Source: Flavobacteriaceae bacterium (GTDB lineage Bacteria > Bacteroidota > Bacteroidia > Flavobacteriales > Flavobacteriaceae). From it: DNA of 64,000 nucleotides. Below the pieces are notes generated by a model. That model did not search any database, was not told the origin of the DNA, and saw only the letters and a program-made list of their open reading frames with translations. The stretch spans positions 1 through 64,000 of the forward strand of contig CANCPC010000001.1 of the NCBI GenBank assembly GCA_947379965.1. Direction: 5' to 3'. Below are positions 1 to 10,729 of this stretch, piece by piece (positions within the stretch are counted from its first letter, which is position 1; every line of letters begins with the position of its first letter). The translations under genes were made by a program, and so were the position numbers.

Positions 1-459
1 GCCGTAATGTTTAAGAGAAACGAAAACCAATAATTATAAAAAACCAAATAATATAAGTTCAAAATAAGTAAAGAGGCAAGAAGGCCAATGAATTGAAATC
101 TCATTATTGAATTATTCTTGTAATATTTTGAAATTTCAAAAATCAATACAAGTGATATAGTACAATTTATAATGTGTAAATTTTCAAACATTTAATTTAG
201 GTTCTATTTAATGGCAATAAAAACTCAAAAATACAATTATAATTTAATTGAAATGAAATGGCCCTAAACTTTTATATTGTATGCCAATTTTACTATAGAA
301 CTTGAAAAAAGAAAAAGGCACTTATTCACTTAAAAGTATTGTAAAAAAATACTAACTAAAAACCAAAATTTGTAGTAGGTCAATCATTTAAATAGTTTAG
401 ATTTAAAATCAAAACAAATCATTGATTTTATGAAGGTTATTGGTTCAATATAAAATAAA

Positions 460-489
460 AATGACCTTAAAAATTAATTTAAAGTCATT
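460..489 (-). terminator. Probable intrinsic terminator downstream of tRNA-Arg
   Basis: AATGAC...GTCATT stem extended by TTAAA/TTTAA with one mismatch; T-rich on the minus strand just downstream. Confidence 0.5.
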
Positions 490-499
490 GGTACTACTG

Positions 500-573
500 T
501 GACCCCGGCAGGGTTCGAACCTGCAACCTTCAGAGCCGAAATCTGAAATTCTATCCAGTTGAACTACGAAGCC
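500..573 (-). tRNA. tRNA-Arg (TCG anticodon)
   Basis: Reverse complement gives a cloverleaf: GGCTTCG acceptor, TCAGA-TTTCGGC-TCTGA anticodon arm, GGTTCGAACCC T-arm. Confidence 0.9.
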
Positions 574-662
574 ATTATTTTTAGATTGTTAGACCATTTA
601 GATTTTTAGATTTTTAGATTTCTTAGATGCTAAAATGTTTGAAATCTAAGAAGTCAAAATTG

Positions 663-1112
663 CTAAACCAACAATTTCTTAACGATTGTCGAAATAGTTT
701 TGCCCTCAGCAGTTCCGCCTAATTGAGCGGATGCCAATCCCATTACTTTACCCATTGAAGCAATTCCCGAAGCACCTGTTTCGGAAATAATTTTTGCGAT
801 TACGACCTCTACTTCTGCTTCACTTAATTGAGCGGGTAAGAATTTCTCTATTACTGAAATTTGGGCTAATTCTGGCTCAGCCAAATCTAAACGATTTTGT
901 TCTGTAAAAATTTTGGCACTATCCTTGCGGGTTTTTACCAATTTTTGAAGCAATTTAATTTCGTCTGTTGCCGAGATTTCTTCTTTTAACCCTGATGCTG
1001 TTTGAGCTAAAAGAATTTCTGATTTAATAGCTCTTAACGCTTCTAATGCAACGGTATCTTTGGCTCTCATAGCTGTTTTTAATTCCTCCATGATTTGTGC
1101 TGATAAACTCAT
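663..1112 (-). CDS. GatB/YqeY domain-containing protein
   Basis: 149 aa ORF with YqeY-like sequence (MEELKTAMRAKDTVALEALRAIKSEI...GKVMGLASAQLGGTAEGKTIS). Confidence 0.9.
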   Translation of the reverse strand: MSLSAQIMEELKTAMRAKDTVALEALRAIKSEILLAQTASGLKEEISATDEIKLLQKLVKTRKDSAKIFTEQNRLDLAEPELAQISVIEKFLPAQLSEAEVEVVIAKIISETGASGIASMGKVMGLASAQLGGTAEGKTISTIVKKLLV

Positions 1113-1264
1113 ATGTTTTATTGTTTATTTGTTGAATCGTTTATATGTTGAATCGTTTGCTGAAACGCTGTTTTGAAAACAATTCTTTTATTTGCTCCTT
1201 ATGAAAGTTAAAAGACCCCAATTTTCTGGCGTGACTTGTAGCGAACATCTGTATTAAAGCACGA

Positions 1265-1295
1265 CAAATTTAAAGAATTTTAATGGAATCTACAA
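1265..1295 (-). promoter_or_regulatory. Bacteroidota-type promoter for the yqeY-like gene (TTG-N20-TAAATTTG)
   Basis: Minus strand reads TTG, 20 nt, TAAATTTG, matching the -33 TTG / -7 TAnnTTTG consensus; lies just beyond the ftsZ terminator. Confidence 0.6.
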
Positions 1296-1332
1296 CTCAT
1301 TACTTCCTGGTTGCGAGTTCAAAGTATAAAAA

Positions 1333-1361
1333 AACCCGAAAATTAAATTAATTTTCGGGTT
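1333..1361 (-). terminator. Intrinsic terminator of the dcw operon after ftsZ
   Basis: Perfect 14-bp stem AACCCGAAAATTAA / TTAATTTTCGGGTT with a T-tract on the minus strand. Confidence 0.85.
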
Positions 1362-1383
1362 AGTCAACTTAGGTTTAAATAGG

Positions 1384-3357
1384 TTAGTCTACATTGTCAT
1401 GCAAAAAAGAATTGTTTGAACGCAATTGTAAATCATCATTGCTGTCTGTTCCGACAGATATTCTAGAATTTGCGGAGTTAGATTGCGCATTCGAAAGATC
1501 TATTCCTAATCTTTTGTAGGCTGGTTCTCTTTCTAGTTCGTCAATTTTTGAAATATTACTGTGAAATTTATAATTGAATTCTTTGAGTTTTTTTCTTCTC
1601 TCGTCTGCTCTGAATTTTAATGTTTCTTCGATTGTCATTTCCATTGGAGAAATAGAGGAGTACTCAGAAGAAGTAACTTCAACACTTTCTACTTTTTTCA
1701 TGGTAATATTTAACTCTTCAGGAATCACTTGTTCTACGATTTCTTCTTGTTTGGCTTCTGAAAAAACCTGCTCTAACTCGGTAAATTCTTCTAGTGAATA
1801 TCTGATAATTCCCTTATCGGTCAATTCGGTTACCGGTACAAATTGAACAGCATCATTCACTTTAATATCACGAGTTTCATTCGTCAATTCGAATATAATT
1901 GTATTTTCTTCAACTTTAGCTACTGGTTCAGTAACTGGCGCTGGGTTAAAAAGTGGCAAATCGAAAGAAAAAGCAGTTTGTTCTTGTCTTTCTGCAGTTT
2001 TGGCAGCAACTACTTCTATCGTTTTTTCTTGTTCACTTCTTGTAGTTCCTAAAAAACTTTCGATTTTTGGTGTAGTAACTTGAAAATCAATATCCTTAAT
2101 TGGAGAAACTATTTCGAAAGTTACATCTAAATTTTTTATAAATTCAGACATAACCATTAATTCTTCTTTATTGATTGAAACAACTTCAGGCTCTTCAATT
2201 GTATCTTCTAACAATTCAAAAACAATTCTTTCGTTAGAACTTACAGAGGTAGATTCATTATCCAAATTAAATGCAGGAATAGCCTTTGTTGTCAAATCTA
2301 GCTCGCTTTTTTGTTCGTCACCTAGAACATGAATAATTTTATTAGGAGGTGTATTTACAATTTCATTTTGTTGTTCGATATCAAATCCAGTTGCGATAAT
2401 GGTAACTGAAATCGAATCACCTAGCGATTCTTCTTCACCAACACCCATAATAATATTAGCATTATTTCCTGCTTCTGCTTGAATATAATCATTGATTTCA
2501 CCTATTTCATCAATAGTGATTTCGTCAGATCCTGAAACGATGAGCAACAATACGTTTTTAGAACCTGTGATTTTATTATCATTTAATAATGGGGAATCTA
2601 AAGCTGAAATAATCGCTTCTTTCGCTCTATTTTCGCCTGACGCAACTGCAGATCCCATAATAGCCGTTCCGCTATTATACAAAACTGTTTTTGCATCTTT
2701 TAAATCGATATTTTGAGTATAGTGGTGCGTAATTACTTCGGCTATTCCTCTTGAGGCTGTTGCCAAAACTTCATCCGCTTTAGAAAAACCGGCTTTAAAA
2801 CCAAGATTTCCGTATACTTCTCTTAATTTGTTATTATTGATAACAATTAAGGAATCGACTTGTTTGCGTAATTTATCAATTCCAATGAGCGCTTGCTCTT
2901 GACGAACTTTACCTTCAAACAAGAAAGGAAGGGTAACAATGCCTACTGTAAGAATATCTCTTTCTTTAGCCAATTGAGCAATTACTGGCGCAGCACCTGT
3001 TCCTGTTCCTCCACCCATTCCTGCGGTGATAAAAACCATCTTGGTATTACTATCAAGCATTTTTTCTATATCCGAAATACTCTCTATAGCAGATTGCTGA
3101 CCTACATCTGGGTTTGCACCAGCACCAAGTCCTTCGGTTAAGTTAACACCTAACTGGATTTTATTAGGAACAGAACTGTTATCCAATGCTTGAGAATCAG
3201 TATTACAAACGATGAAATCAACACCTTTGATACCTTGCTTAAACATATGGTTTATGGCGTTACTTCCGCCGCCACCTACTCCTATAACTTTAATTACATT
3301 TGATTGGTTTTTTGGTAAATCAAATGAAATACTTCCAAATTCTGAGTTGCTCATCAT
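1384..3357 (-). CDS. ftsZ: Cell division protein FtsZ with long C-terminal extension
   Basis: Tubulin signature GGGTGTGAAPV; start IKVIGVGGGGSNAINHM; 657 aa. Confidence 0.98.
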   Translation of the reverse strand: MMSNSEFGSISFDLPKNQSNVIKVIGVGGGGSNAINHMFKQGIKGVDFIVCNTDSQALDNSSVPNKIQLGVNLTEGLGAGANPDVGQQSAIESISDIEKMLDSNTKMVFITAGMGGGTGTGAAPVIAQLAKERDILTVGIVTLPFLFEGKVRQEQALIGIDKLRKQVDSLIVINNNKLREVYGNLGFKAGFSKADEVLATASRGIAEVITHHYTQNIDLKDAKTVLYNSGTAIMGSAVASGENRAKEAIISALDSPLLNDNKITGSKNVLLLIVSGSDEITIDEIGEINDYIQAEAGNNANIIMGVGEEESLGDSISVTIIATGFDIEQQNEIVNTPPNKIIHVLGDEQKSELDLTTKAIPAFNLDNESTSVSSNERIVFELLEDTIEEPEVVSINKEELMVMSEFIKNLDVTFEIVSPIKDIDFQVTTPKIESFLGTTRSEQEKTIEVVAAKTAERQEQTAFSFDLPLFNPAPVTEPVAKVEENTIIFELTNETRDIKVNDAVQFVPVTELTDKGIIRYSLEEFTELEQVFSEAKQEEIVEQVIPEELNITMKKVESVEVTSSEYSSISPMEMTIEETLKFRADERRKKLKEFNYKFHSNISKIDELEREPAYKRLGIDLSNAQSNSANSRISVGTDSNDDLQLRSNNSFLHDNVD

Positions 3358-3399
3358 CTTATGGTTTTTATATTTTTACTATTCTTTTTATTATTAACT

Positions 3400-4776
3400 T
3401 TATTCTGCGTTGTCTAAGAAATCTTTAATCTTACCTACGTATTTATCAAAAAAGGACTCTCTGATTTTTTTTTCTGTAGACTCTTCTTTTTTGATATCAA
3501 TCGGCGTTTCTATTTCATTTACAGGTTCCTCAATTTCTTCCATTGGAGGCTCTGGCGCTCTGTAAATCGGTACTTTTGGTGCTTCAACTACATCTATTCT
3601 TACGGCACTTTGAGTGTTATTTTCAATGCTATTCATTACTAAACCAACCGCTGTTGCATATAAAGGACTAGATATTTCTTCATCTGAATTCCCTGCTAAA
3701 TGCTCGTTTGGATATCCAATTCTAGTATCCATACCCGTAATGTATTCTACTAATTGCTTAATATGTTTCAATTGTGCTCCACCACCAGTAAGTACAATAC
3801 CTGCTATTAGTTTTTTACGAGGATCCTCATGACCATAATCTTTAATCTCCGTAAAAACTTGCTCTATAATTTCGACAACACGTGCGTGTATTATTTTAGA
3901 CAAATTCTTCAAAGAAATCTCTTTTGGCTCTCGTCCTCTTAAACCTGGTATAGAAACAATTTCATTGTCTTTATTTTCACCTGGCCAAGCAGATCCAAAT
4001 TTAACTTTCAATAATTCAGCTTGTTTTTCAATAATCGAACAACCTTCTTTAATATCATCCGTAATTACGTTGCCACCAAAAGGAATCACAGCAGTATGAC
4101 GGATAATTCCATCTTTAAAAATAGCTAAATCCGTTGTTCCTCCACCAATATCAATTAATGCAACTCCTGCTTCTTTTTCTTCTTGACTTAAAACCGCATC
4201 CGCCGAAGCTAATGGTTCCAAAGTCAATCCTGATAATTCAATTCCCGAACTTTGGATACATCTCCCTACATTTCGTATTGAAGCGGCTTGCCCAACTACA
4301 ACATGAAAACTAGATTCTAATCTACCACCATACATTCCTATAGGCTCTTTGATATCCGATTGCCCGTCTATTTTAAATTCTTGAGGCAAAACATGAATTA
4401 TCTCTTCCCCCGGTAACATTGCTAATTTGTTCACTTGGTCAATTAAAAGCTGAATGTCATTTCCACTAATTACCTCTTCCGCACTGCTTCTAATAATATA
4501 ATCACTGTGTTGAATACTACGAATATGCTGACCAGCAATACCTACAACAACATCTTTTATTTTATAACCAGACTTATTCTCGGCTTCTAAAACTGCTTGC
4601 CTAATAGATTGAATTGTTTGAGTAATATTGTTAACAACCCCTCTTGCAACCCCTAAGCTATTTGCTTTGCCTATACCTAAAATTTCTAGCTTACCGTATT
4701 CATTTTTCTTGCCTATCATTGCAACAATTTTTGTTGTCCCAATGTCTAGACCTACTGCAATATTCTCTTTTTCCAT
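3400..4776 (-). CDS. ftsA: Cell division protein FtsA
   Basis: Actin-like ATPase motifs (VGLDIGTTKIVAMIG, ALIDIGGGTTDLAIF, GIVLTGGGAQL); immediately upstream of ftsZ. Confidence 0.97.
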   Translation of the reverse strand: MEKENIAVGLDIGTTKIVAMIGKKNEYGKLEILGIGKANSLGVARGVVNNITQTIQSIRQAVLEAENKSGYKIKDVVVGIAGQHIRSIQHSDYIIRSSAEEVISGNDIQLLIDQVNKLAMLPGEEIIHVLPQEFKIDGQSDIKEPIGMYGGRLESSFHVVVGQAASIRNVGRCIQSSGIELSGLTLEPLASADAVLSQEEKEAGVALIDIGGGTTDLAIFKDGIIRHTAVIPFGGNVITDDIKEGCSIIEKQAELLKVKFGSAWPGENKDNEIVSIPGLRGREPKEISLKNLSKIIHARVVEIIEQVFTEIKDYGHEDPRKKLIAGIVLTGGGAQLKHIKQLVEYITGMDTRIGYPNEHLAGNSDEEISSPLYATAVGLVMNSIENNTQSAVRIDVVEAPKVPIYRAPEPPMEEIEEPVNEIETPIDIKKEESTEKKIRESFFDKYVGKIKDFLDNAE

Positions 4777-4782
4777 TATCGA

Positions 4783-5505
4783 TTATTTAGTACAAACTAC
4801 TTGTTGCGAAAACCTTAGATCAATTATTTTATATTTATATAACGAACTATCTAAAACTGCTTTTTGAAAAAAAGCTTTGTAATTATTGAATTTGGCTTTC
4901 ATTCGTACTGTTCCACCAAAATCAATTTGATAATTAAAATTCCTATTCAGCATTTTCAAGCTCCCGTTTGGCATAATTTGAACACCAATGATATTTTTTT
5001 TCAAAAATTCATCGTCATGAATTATGCGAAATAATTCGGCTAAATTGTCGCTGTTCATCTTGCTGATTTCCCCAGAAACAAGTGGAACTCTAGCAGTAAA
5101 ATTGGTCGATAACGGCATGGTATTTCCTTTATAATCAATATAAAAGGAAGCCTCTCCGTTAAAAACTCTAGCCACAGGGGTTTTTTGTTTTACTCTTGCT
5201 TTGAGCACTCCGTCTACGCTCACAAACACTTCTGCTTTCTCAATCATTTCTTGAGCATTCAGTGCTTTTTCCAATTTATTCAAATTTAATTTATCTTTAC
5301 CTATACTTTTTGCTTCTCTATTATTTTCTATTAACAATTTATTAACCGTTTCCCGATTAACAAAAGGAGCGTTATCTCCTACAAAAAAAACTTCAGATTT
5401 AGTCAGTTTTCTAGTTTCATTCCGTTTTGAAGTGAATGAAAACAAAAAAACAACTAATGAAAACATCAGTAATAATCTAATGTTTGTCCAATTAATTAGT
5501 CTCAT
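4783..5505 (-). CDS. ftsQ: Cell division protein FtsQ
   Basis: One N-terminal TM segment then a POTRA/FtsQ-like region; position between murC and ftsA. Confidence 0.85.
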   Translation of the reverse strand: MRLINWTNIRLLLMFSLVVFLFSFTSKRNETRKLTKSEVFFVGDNAPFVNRETVNKLLIENNREAKSIGKDKLNLNKLEKALNAQEMIEKAEVFVSVDGVLKARVKQKTPVARVFNGEASFYIDYKGNTMPLSTNFTARVPLVSGEISKMNSDNLAELFRIIHDDEFLKKNIIGVQIMPNGSLKMLNRNFNYQIDFGGTVRMKAKFNNYKAFFQKAVLDSSLYKYKIIDLRFSQQVVCTK

Positions 5506-6841
5506 CTAACGCTTTTTTAATTGACGGAACCATTTCTCCAATATCGCCAGCTCCAATAGTTACAATAACGGTTGCATCGCTGTCTAAAATTGAAGTAATC
5601 AAATCCTGTTTTTGTATTAATTTTTTATGATAATTATTCATTTTATCCATTAACCATTGCGACGTAATTCCTTCTATTGGCAATTCACGAGCGGGATAAA
5701 TATCCAGCAAAAGCACTTCATCAAATGCTGAAAGACTTATTGCAAAATCATCAGCAAAATCTTTAGTTCGGCTAAACAAATGCGGTTGAAAAACGGCCAA
5801 AACTTTTTGGTTTGGATACAATTCACGAACTGCTTGATGAACGGCATTTATTTCGGTAGGATGATGTGCATAATCATCAATATAAACTAAATTTTCATTT
5901 TTTATTTGATACGAAAATCTTCGCTTGATTCCTTTAAATGAATGCAAGGCACTAGCAATGTCTTCGTTTGGGAGGCCGAAAGTTTTCGCCATCGCCAATG
6001 CCATTAATGCATTCATTAAATTATGTTTTCCAGGTAAACCAAATTGCAAATTCAAGATGATTTCTGTTGGTGTTTGTACGTCAAATACATACTGACTATT
6101 TACAATACGAATGTTGCAAGCTGAGAAAACGGCTTCTTCGTTTACAGCACAAGTCATTCCTTTTATAGGCAACTCTTTAGTAATAAATAGATTGCTTTTA
6201 TCTTTAACCTTATCTGCAAATTCAACAAATGAAGCTTCGATTGCTGATTTATCTCCATAAATATCTAAATGATCCGCATCCATAGAAGTTACGCAAGCAA
6301 TATTAGGATTCAAATGCAAGAAGGAGCGATCAAACTCATCGGCTTCTACAACAGTAACCGTTTTTCCGTTTCCAATTAAATTGGAATTATAATTTTCGAC
6401 AATTCCTCCAATAAAAGCAGTAACATCAACACCACTTTCAAAAAGAATATGTCCAAGTATTCCTGATGTAGTTGTTTTACCATGTGTTCCTGCAACTGCA
6501 AAACAAAATGTTTCTTTAGTAATAATCCCTAGAACTTCGGCTCTTTTCTTAACTTCATAATTGCGTTCTATAAAATAATTCCACTGCGAATGTTGTTTTG
6601 GAACTGCTGGGGTAATAATCACTAAGGTGTTTTCTACATAATAATCTGCCGGAATCAAATCTATGGCATCTTCAAAATGAATTGCAATTCCATGTTGCTG
6701 CAATTCTTTTGTTAATTGCGTTTCAGTTTTATCATAACCAGATACATTCTTACCGATGGTTTTGAAATAACGCGCCAAAGCACTCATCCCAATCCCTCCG
6801 ATTCCTATAAAATAAACGTTATGTATTTGATTTAGATTCAT
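5492..6841 (-). CDS. murC: UDP-N-acetylmuramate--L-alanine ligase
   Basis: [44 protein letters not shown] motifs. Confidence 0.97.
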   Translation of the reverse strand: MNLNQIHNVYFIGIGGIGMSALARYFKTIGKNVSGYDKTETQLTKELQQHGIAIHFEDAIDLIPADYYVENTLVIITPAVPKQHSQWNYFIERNYEVKKRAEVLGIITKETFCFAVAGTHGKTTTSGILGHILFESGVDVTAFIGGIVENYNSNLIGNGKTVTVVEADEFDRSFLHLNPNIACVTSMDADHLDIYGDKSAIEASFVEFADKVKDKSNLFITKELPIKGMTCAVNEEAVFSACNIRIVNSQYVFDVQTPTEIILNLQFGLPGKHNLMNALMALAMAKTFGLPNEDIASALHSFKGIKRRFSYQIKNENLVYIDDYAHHPTEINAVHQAVRELYPNQKVLAVFQPHLFSRTKDFADDFAISLSAFDEVLLLDIYPARELPIEGITSQWLMDKMNNYHKKLIQKQDLITSILDSDATVIVTIGAGDIGEMVPSIKKALDETN

Positions 6842-7926
6842 TTTATTAATTTAACTATTTCGTCAACAATTTGTTTTGTTGCGTTTGGCAAAGCCAAATG
6901 CTTTATGTTTTTACTCAATTGTTCTTGCTTCCCTATATCCTTTAACAAAGCTTCGAAAACAAGACTAAATTCCGATTCAAGTTCACTTTCTTTTATCATA
7001 ATCGCCCCTTTTTGATCGACCACTGATTTGGCATTTTTGGTTTGATGATCTTCGGCTACGTTTGGCGACGGAATAAAAATTACTGGTTTACCAACAATAC
7101 ACAATTCAGAAACAGAAGAAGCTCCCGATCGAGAAATCACGATATCGGCAGCTGCATAAACCAAATCCATTCGGTCAATAAAAGCTGAAATCTGTACATT
7201 TTCTGAATTATATTTTTTATATTCATCGATATACAACTTACCACATTGCCAAATAATTTGAATATTATGCTTTTCAAAAGAGGCTAATTCTTTTTCTACT
7301 AATTGATTAATTCTTCTTGCACCAAGGCTTCCACCAAGAATTAATACCGTTTTTTTAGAAGCATCTAAATTAAAATATTGAATCGATTCTTCTCTTTTAC
7401 TTTCAATGTCAATTAAATCCTGACGAACTGGATTTCCTGTTAAAATCATTTTTTCTTTTGGAAAAAAGCGTTCTAAATTCTCGTAGGCAACACAAATTTT
7501 ATTCGCTTTTTTGCTCAATAATTTATTGGTTATTCCCGGGAATGAATTTTGTTCCTGAATCACCGTCGGAATATCCAAAATATTTGCCATTTGTAATAAA
7601 GGCCCCGAGGCAAAACCACCAGTTCCTATAACCACATTCGGTTTAAAATGCTTAATTATTTTTCGAGATTTCCATAAACTATCTATCAATTTGAATGGAA
7701 ACATTGCGTTTTGCATCGTCAATTTTCTTTGCAAACCAGCAATCCAAAGTCCCTTAATAGCATATCCCGCCTGAGGCACTTTTTGCATTTCCATTTTATC
7801 TTTGGCACCCACAAAAAGAAATTCGGCATCTGGGAAACGAGACTTTAATTCATTAGCAATCGCAACCGCAGGATAAATATGGCCTCCTGTTCCACCGCCA
7901 CTTAATATGAATTTATACTTTGCCAT
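6838..7926 (-). CDS. murG: UDP-GlcNAc--undecaprenyl-PP-MurNAc-pentapeptide GlcNAc transferase
   Basis: [16 protein letters not shown] and [10 protein letters not shown] motifs. Confidence 0.97.
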   Translation of the reverse strand: MAKYKFILSGGGTGGHIYPAVAIANELKSRFPDAEFLFVGAKDKMEMQKVPQAGYAIKGLWIAGLQRKLTMQNAMFPFKLIDSLWKSRKIIKHFKPNVVIGTGGFASGPLLQMANILDIPTVIQEQNSFPGITNKLLSKKANKICVAYENLERFFPKEKMILTGNPVRQDLIDIESKREESIQYFNLDASKKTVLILGGSLGARRINQLVEKELASFEKHNIQIIWQCGKLYIDEYKKYNSENVQISAFIDRMDLVYAAADIVISRSGASSVSELCIVGKPVIFIPSPNVAEDHQTKNAKSVVDQKGAIMIKESELESEFSLVFEALLKDIGKQEQLSKNIKHLALPNATKQIVDEIVKLIK

Positions 7927-7942
7927 TTTTTCTACTTTTTAA

Positions 7943-9244
7943 TTATTTATTCAAAACTGCATTCATTGGATTATTTGCATTGTCTTGAATAGAATAATTT
8001 TCATCACCATTCAAATCCTCTTCGCGTTCTAATTCTAATTCCTTATCTATAAGTTTTTGAAGCGCTGCTTCTCTGATTGCTTTTTCCTGAATTTCTTCAG
8101 CGATTTCTTCGTCTTTTTTGGTTACGTTTATGATGATTCCTAAAGCAATACATGTCATCCATATCGAACTTCCTCCGCTACTTATAAGTGGCAAAGTTTG
8201 CCCAGTTACTGGCAATAATTCAACTGCTACCGCCATGTTGATCATCGCTTGAAAAATCATCGGAAATCCCAAACCAACCACTAATAATTTTCCGAATAAG
8301 GAATTCGATTTATGAGCGGCAACAATGAACCTGAAAAACAATAATAGGTATAAAAATAAAACACCCAAACCGCCTACTAATCCCCATTCTTCTACAATAA
8401 TAGCATAAATAAAATCGGATGATGACTGAGGTAAAAAGTGTTTTTGCACACTTTTTCCAGGTCCAAGTCCGTAAATTCCGCCAGAAGCAATGGCTATTTT
8501 TGCTTTTTCTATTTGGTAATCATCTTCGCCAGGCTTGTTGGTTTTAAAGTTTTCGATTCGGCTTGTCCAAGTATCTACTCTACTAAAAAAGTGAGAATCC
8601 GGAAATGATTTCGCTAATAATACAAATAAAACTAGTCCTGCAATGCCTGCCCCTATTATAAACCCAATATATTTTAGAGGATATTTCCCTACGAAAGCCA
8701 ACATTAAAACCATGGAAAATATTAATGCAGCTGTTGAAAAATTAGAGGGTAATATAAACATCAAGGTAACAAAAACGGGGAGCCAAAGTTCTAATAATGA
8801 GGCTTGAAAAGTAGGCTCATCTTCTTGCTTTTTAGATAAATATCGAGCTACATAAAGCATCAAAACAATAGAAGCCAATGTCGATGTTTGAAAAGTAATT
8901 CCAATAAAAGGCACTTGAATCCACCGACTGGCATTGGCACCTGCGATAACAGTTCCTTTTACCATTGTATAGGCTAATAATAGCCAAACAATAGGCAATA
9001 AAATTTTTGAGATTCCTTTATAATAATGAAATGGCACTTTATGAACCCAGTAGATAATAATAAATCCAATGAAAATATGAGCCAAATGTTTCAGTAAAAA
9101 ACTCATTGTATTTCCTGTTCCGTGGTTCATGTAAGCCAAATTACTACTCGCACTAAAAACAGGCATAAACGAAAACAAGGCTAATAAAGCCACAAACGAC
9201 CATATTACTCTGTCTCCTTTTAGATTGTTTATTAGTTCTTTCAT
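7943..9244 (-). CDS. ftsW: SEDS-family cell division protein FtsW
   Basis: Polytopic SEDS protein; GLVGGLGVLFLY, LPVTGQTLPLISSGGSS motifs. Confidence 0.95.
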   Translation of the reverse strand: MKELINNLKGDRVIWSFVALLALFSFMPVFSASSNLAYMNHGTGNTMSFLLKHLAHIFIGFIIIYWVHKVPFHYYKGISKILLPIVWLLLAYTMVKGTVIAGANASRWIQVPFIGITFQTSTLASIVLMLYVARYLSKKQEDEPTFQASLLELWLPVFVTLMFILPSNFSTAALIFSMVLMLAFVGKYPLKYIGFIIGAGIAGLVLFVLLAKSFPDSHFFSRVDTWTSRIENFKTNKPGEDDYQIEKAKIAIASGGIYGLGPGKSVQKHFLPQSSSDFIYAIIVEEWGLVGGLGVLFLYLLLFFRFIVAAHKSNSLFGKLLVVGLGFPMIFQAMINMAVAVELLPVTGQTLPLISSGGSSIWMTCIALGIIINVTKKDEEIAEEIQEKAIREAALQKLIDKELELEREEDLNGDENYSIQDNANNPMNAVLNK

Positions 9245-9318
9245 TTTTATTGGGTTTTGGGTTTCGGACTTTGGGTATTAGGTCAAACAGTTAGCACCTA
9301 TAACCCAAAACCTATTTT

Positions 9319-10656
9319 TTACAAATTCCTTACTGCTTGTTTAAATTGATTTCCTCTGTCTTCATAGTTTTGAAATAAATCGAAACTTGCGCATGCTGGC
9401 GACAATAATACGGTATCTCCTTTTTCGGTAAGATGTTGTGCCATTTTTACAGCATCAGCCATAGTATCAACTTCAACCATCATATCTACAACATTACCAA
9501 AAACGTCAATGATTTTATTATTATCAATCCCAAGACAAATAATCGCTTTTACTTTTTCGCGAACCAAAGACATCAATTCGTTGTAATCATTGCCTTTATC
9601 AACACCTCCAACTATCCATACTGTAGGGGTATTCATGCTATCTAAAGCAAAAAAAGTAGCATTGACATTCGTTGCTTTTGAATCATTAATATATTGTACA
9701 TTTTGAATTTTCAACACTTTTTCTAAACGGTGTTCTACACCTTGAAAATTGGATAAACTTTCGCGAATCGTGGCATTTCTAATTTTCATCAATTTTGCTA
9801 CAGAAGTTGCTGCCATCGCATTTTTCATATTATGCTTGCCTTCAAGAGCCATAGTTTCAGTTTCCATTAAGAATTCTTCTTCGTTGATGATATTTACTTC
9901 CATATTTTTATTTTTTATAAATGCTCCATTTTCGAATGTTTTTGTCAAAGAAAATGGAATTAATTGTGCTTTTGTTTTATTGATTTTGAACCAATCGGCG
10001 ATCACTTCGTCATCGGCGTCGTAAATGAGGAAATCCTCCTCTGTTTGATTCATCGTTATTCTAAATTTCGAGGCAATATAATTTTCATATTTGTAATCAT
10101 ATCGATCTAAATGATCCGGACTTATATTTGTGATTATGGCAATGTGTGGCTTATAATCTATGATTCCGTCCAACTGAAAGCTACTTAATTCTAACACGTA
10201 AGAATCATATTTATCATCCGCAACTTGCCAGGCAAAACTCTTTCCTATATTACCTCCCAATGCCACATTCAAACCAGCCGATTTTAGCAAATGATGCGTG
10301 AGCATTGTAGTTGTCGTTTTGCCATTACTTCCTGTAATTCCAATGGTTATTGCTTTTGTAAAAGGAGCAGCAAACTCAATTTCGGAAATAACTGAAATCC
10401 CTTTGGCAACTAATTTTTTTAAAATGGGTGCTTTTTCAGGAATACCTGGGCTTTTCATAACCACATCGGCATTCAAAACCAAGTCTTCCGTATGCTTTTC
10501 TTCTTCCCAAGCAATGCCATAATTGATAAGAACTTCTTTGTAATTTTCTTTTATCTTTCCAAAATCGGACACAAATACATCATATCCTTTTTTCTTTCCA
10601 AGAATTGCAGTTCCAACCCCGCTTTCGCCACCTCCAAGAATTACGAGTCTTTTCAT
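9319..10656 (-). CDS. murD: UDP-N-acetylmuramoylalanine--D-glutamate ligase
   Basis: GITGSNGKTTTTMLTHHLL and YINDSKATNVNATFFAL motifs. Confidence 0.97.
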   Translation of the reverse strand: MKRLVILGGGESGVGTAILGKKKGYDVFVSDFGKIKENYKEVLINYGIAWEEEKHTEDLVLNADVVMKSPGIPEKAPILKKLVAKGISVISEIEFAAPFTKAITIGITGSNGKTTTTMLTHHLLKSAGLNVALGGNIGKSFAWQVADDKYDSYVLELSSFQLDGIIDYKPHIAIITNISPDHLDRYDYKYENYIASKFRITMNQTEEDFLIYDADDEVIADWFKINKTKAQLIPFSLTKTFENGAFIKNKNMEVNIINEEEFLMETETMALEGKHNMKNAMAATSVAKLMKIRNATIRESLSNFQGVEHRLEKVLKIQNVQYINDSKATNVNATFFALDSMNTPTVWIVGGVDKGNDYNELMSLVREKVKAIICLGIDNNKIIDVFGNVVDMMVEVDTMADAVKMAQHLTEKGDTVLLSPACASFDLFQNYEDRGNQFKQAVRNL

Positions 10657-10729
10657 TTTTTTGTTAATTTGTTAATTTGTTAATTTAGTTAATCGATTAA
10701 ACGAATAACCAGATAAACGAATAACCTTT

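Noticed and set aside
1574-3397. Plus-strand ORFs antisense to ftsZ (e.g. 1574-1846, 2492-2716, 3212-3397)
   Set aside because: They lie opposite strongly recognisable ftsZ coding sequence, have low-complexity composition and no recognisable domain; treated as shadow ORFs.
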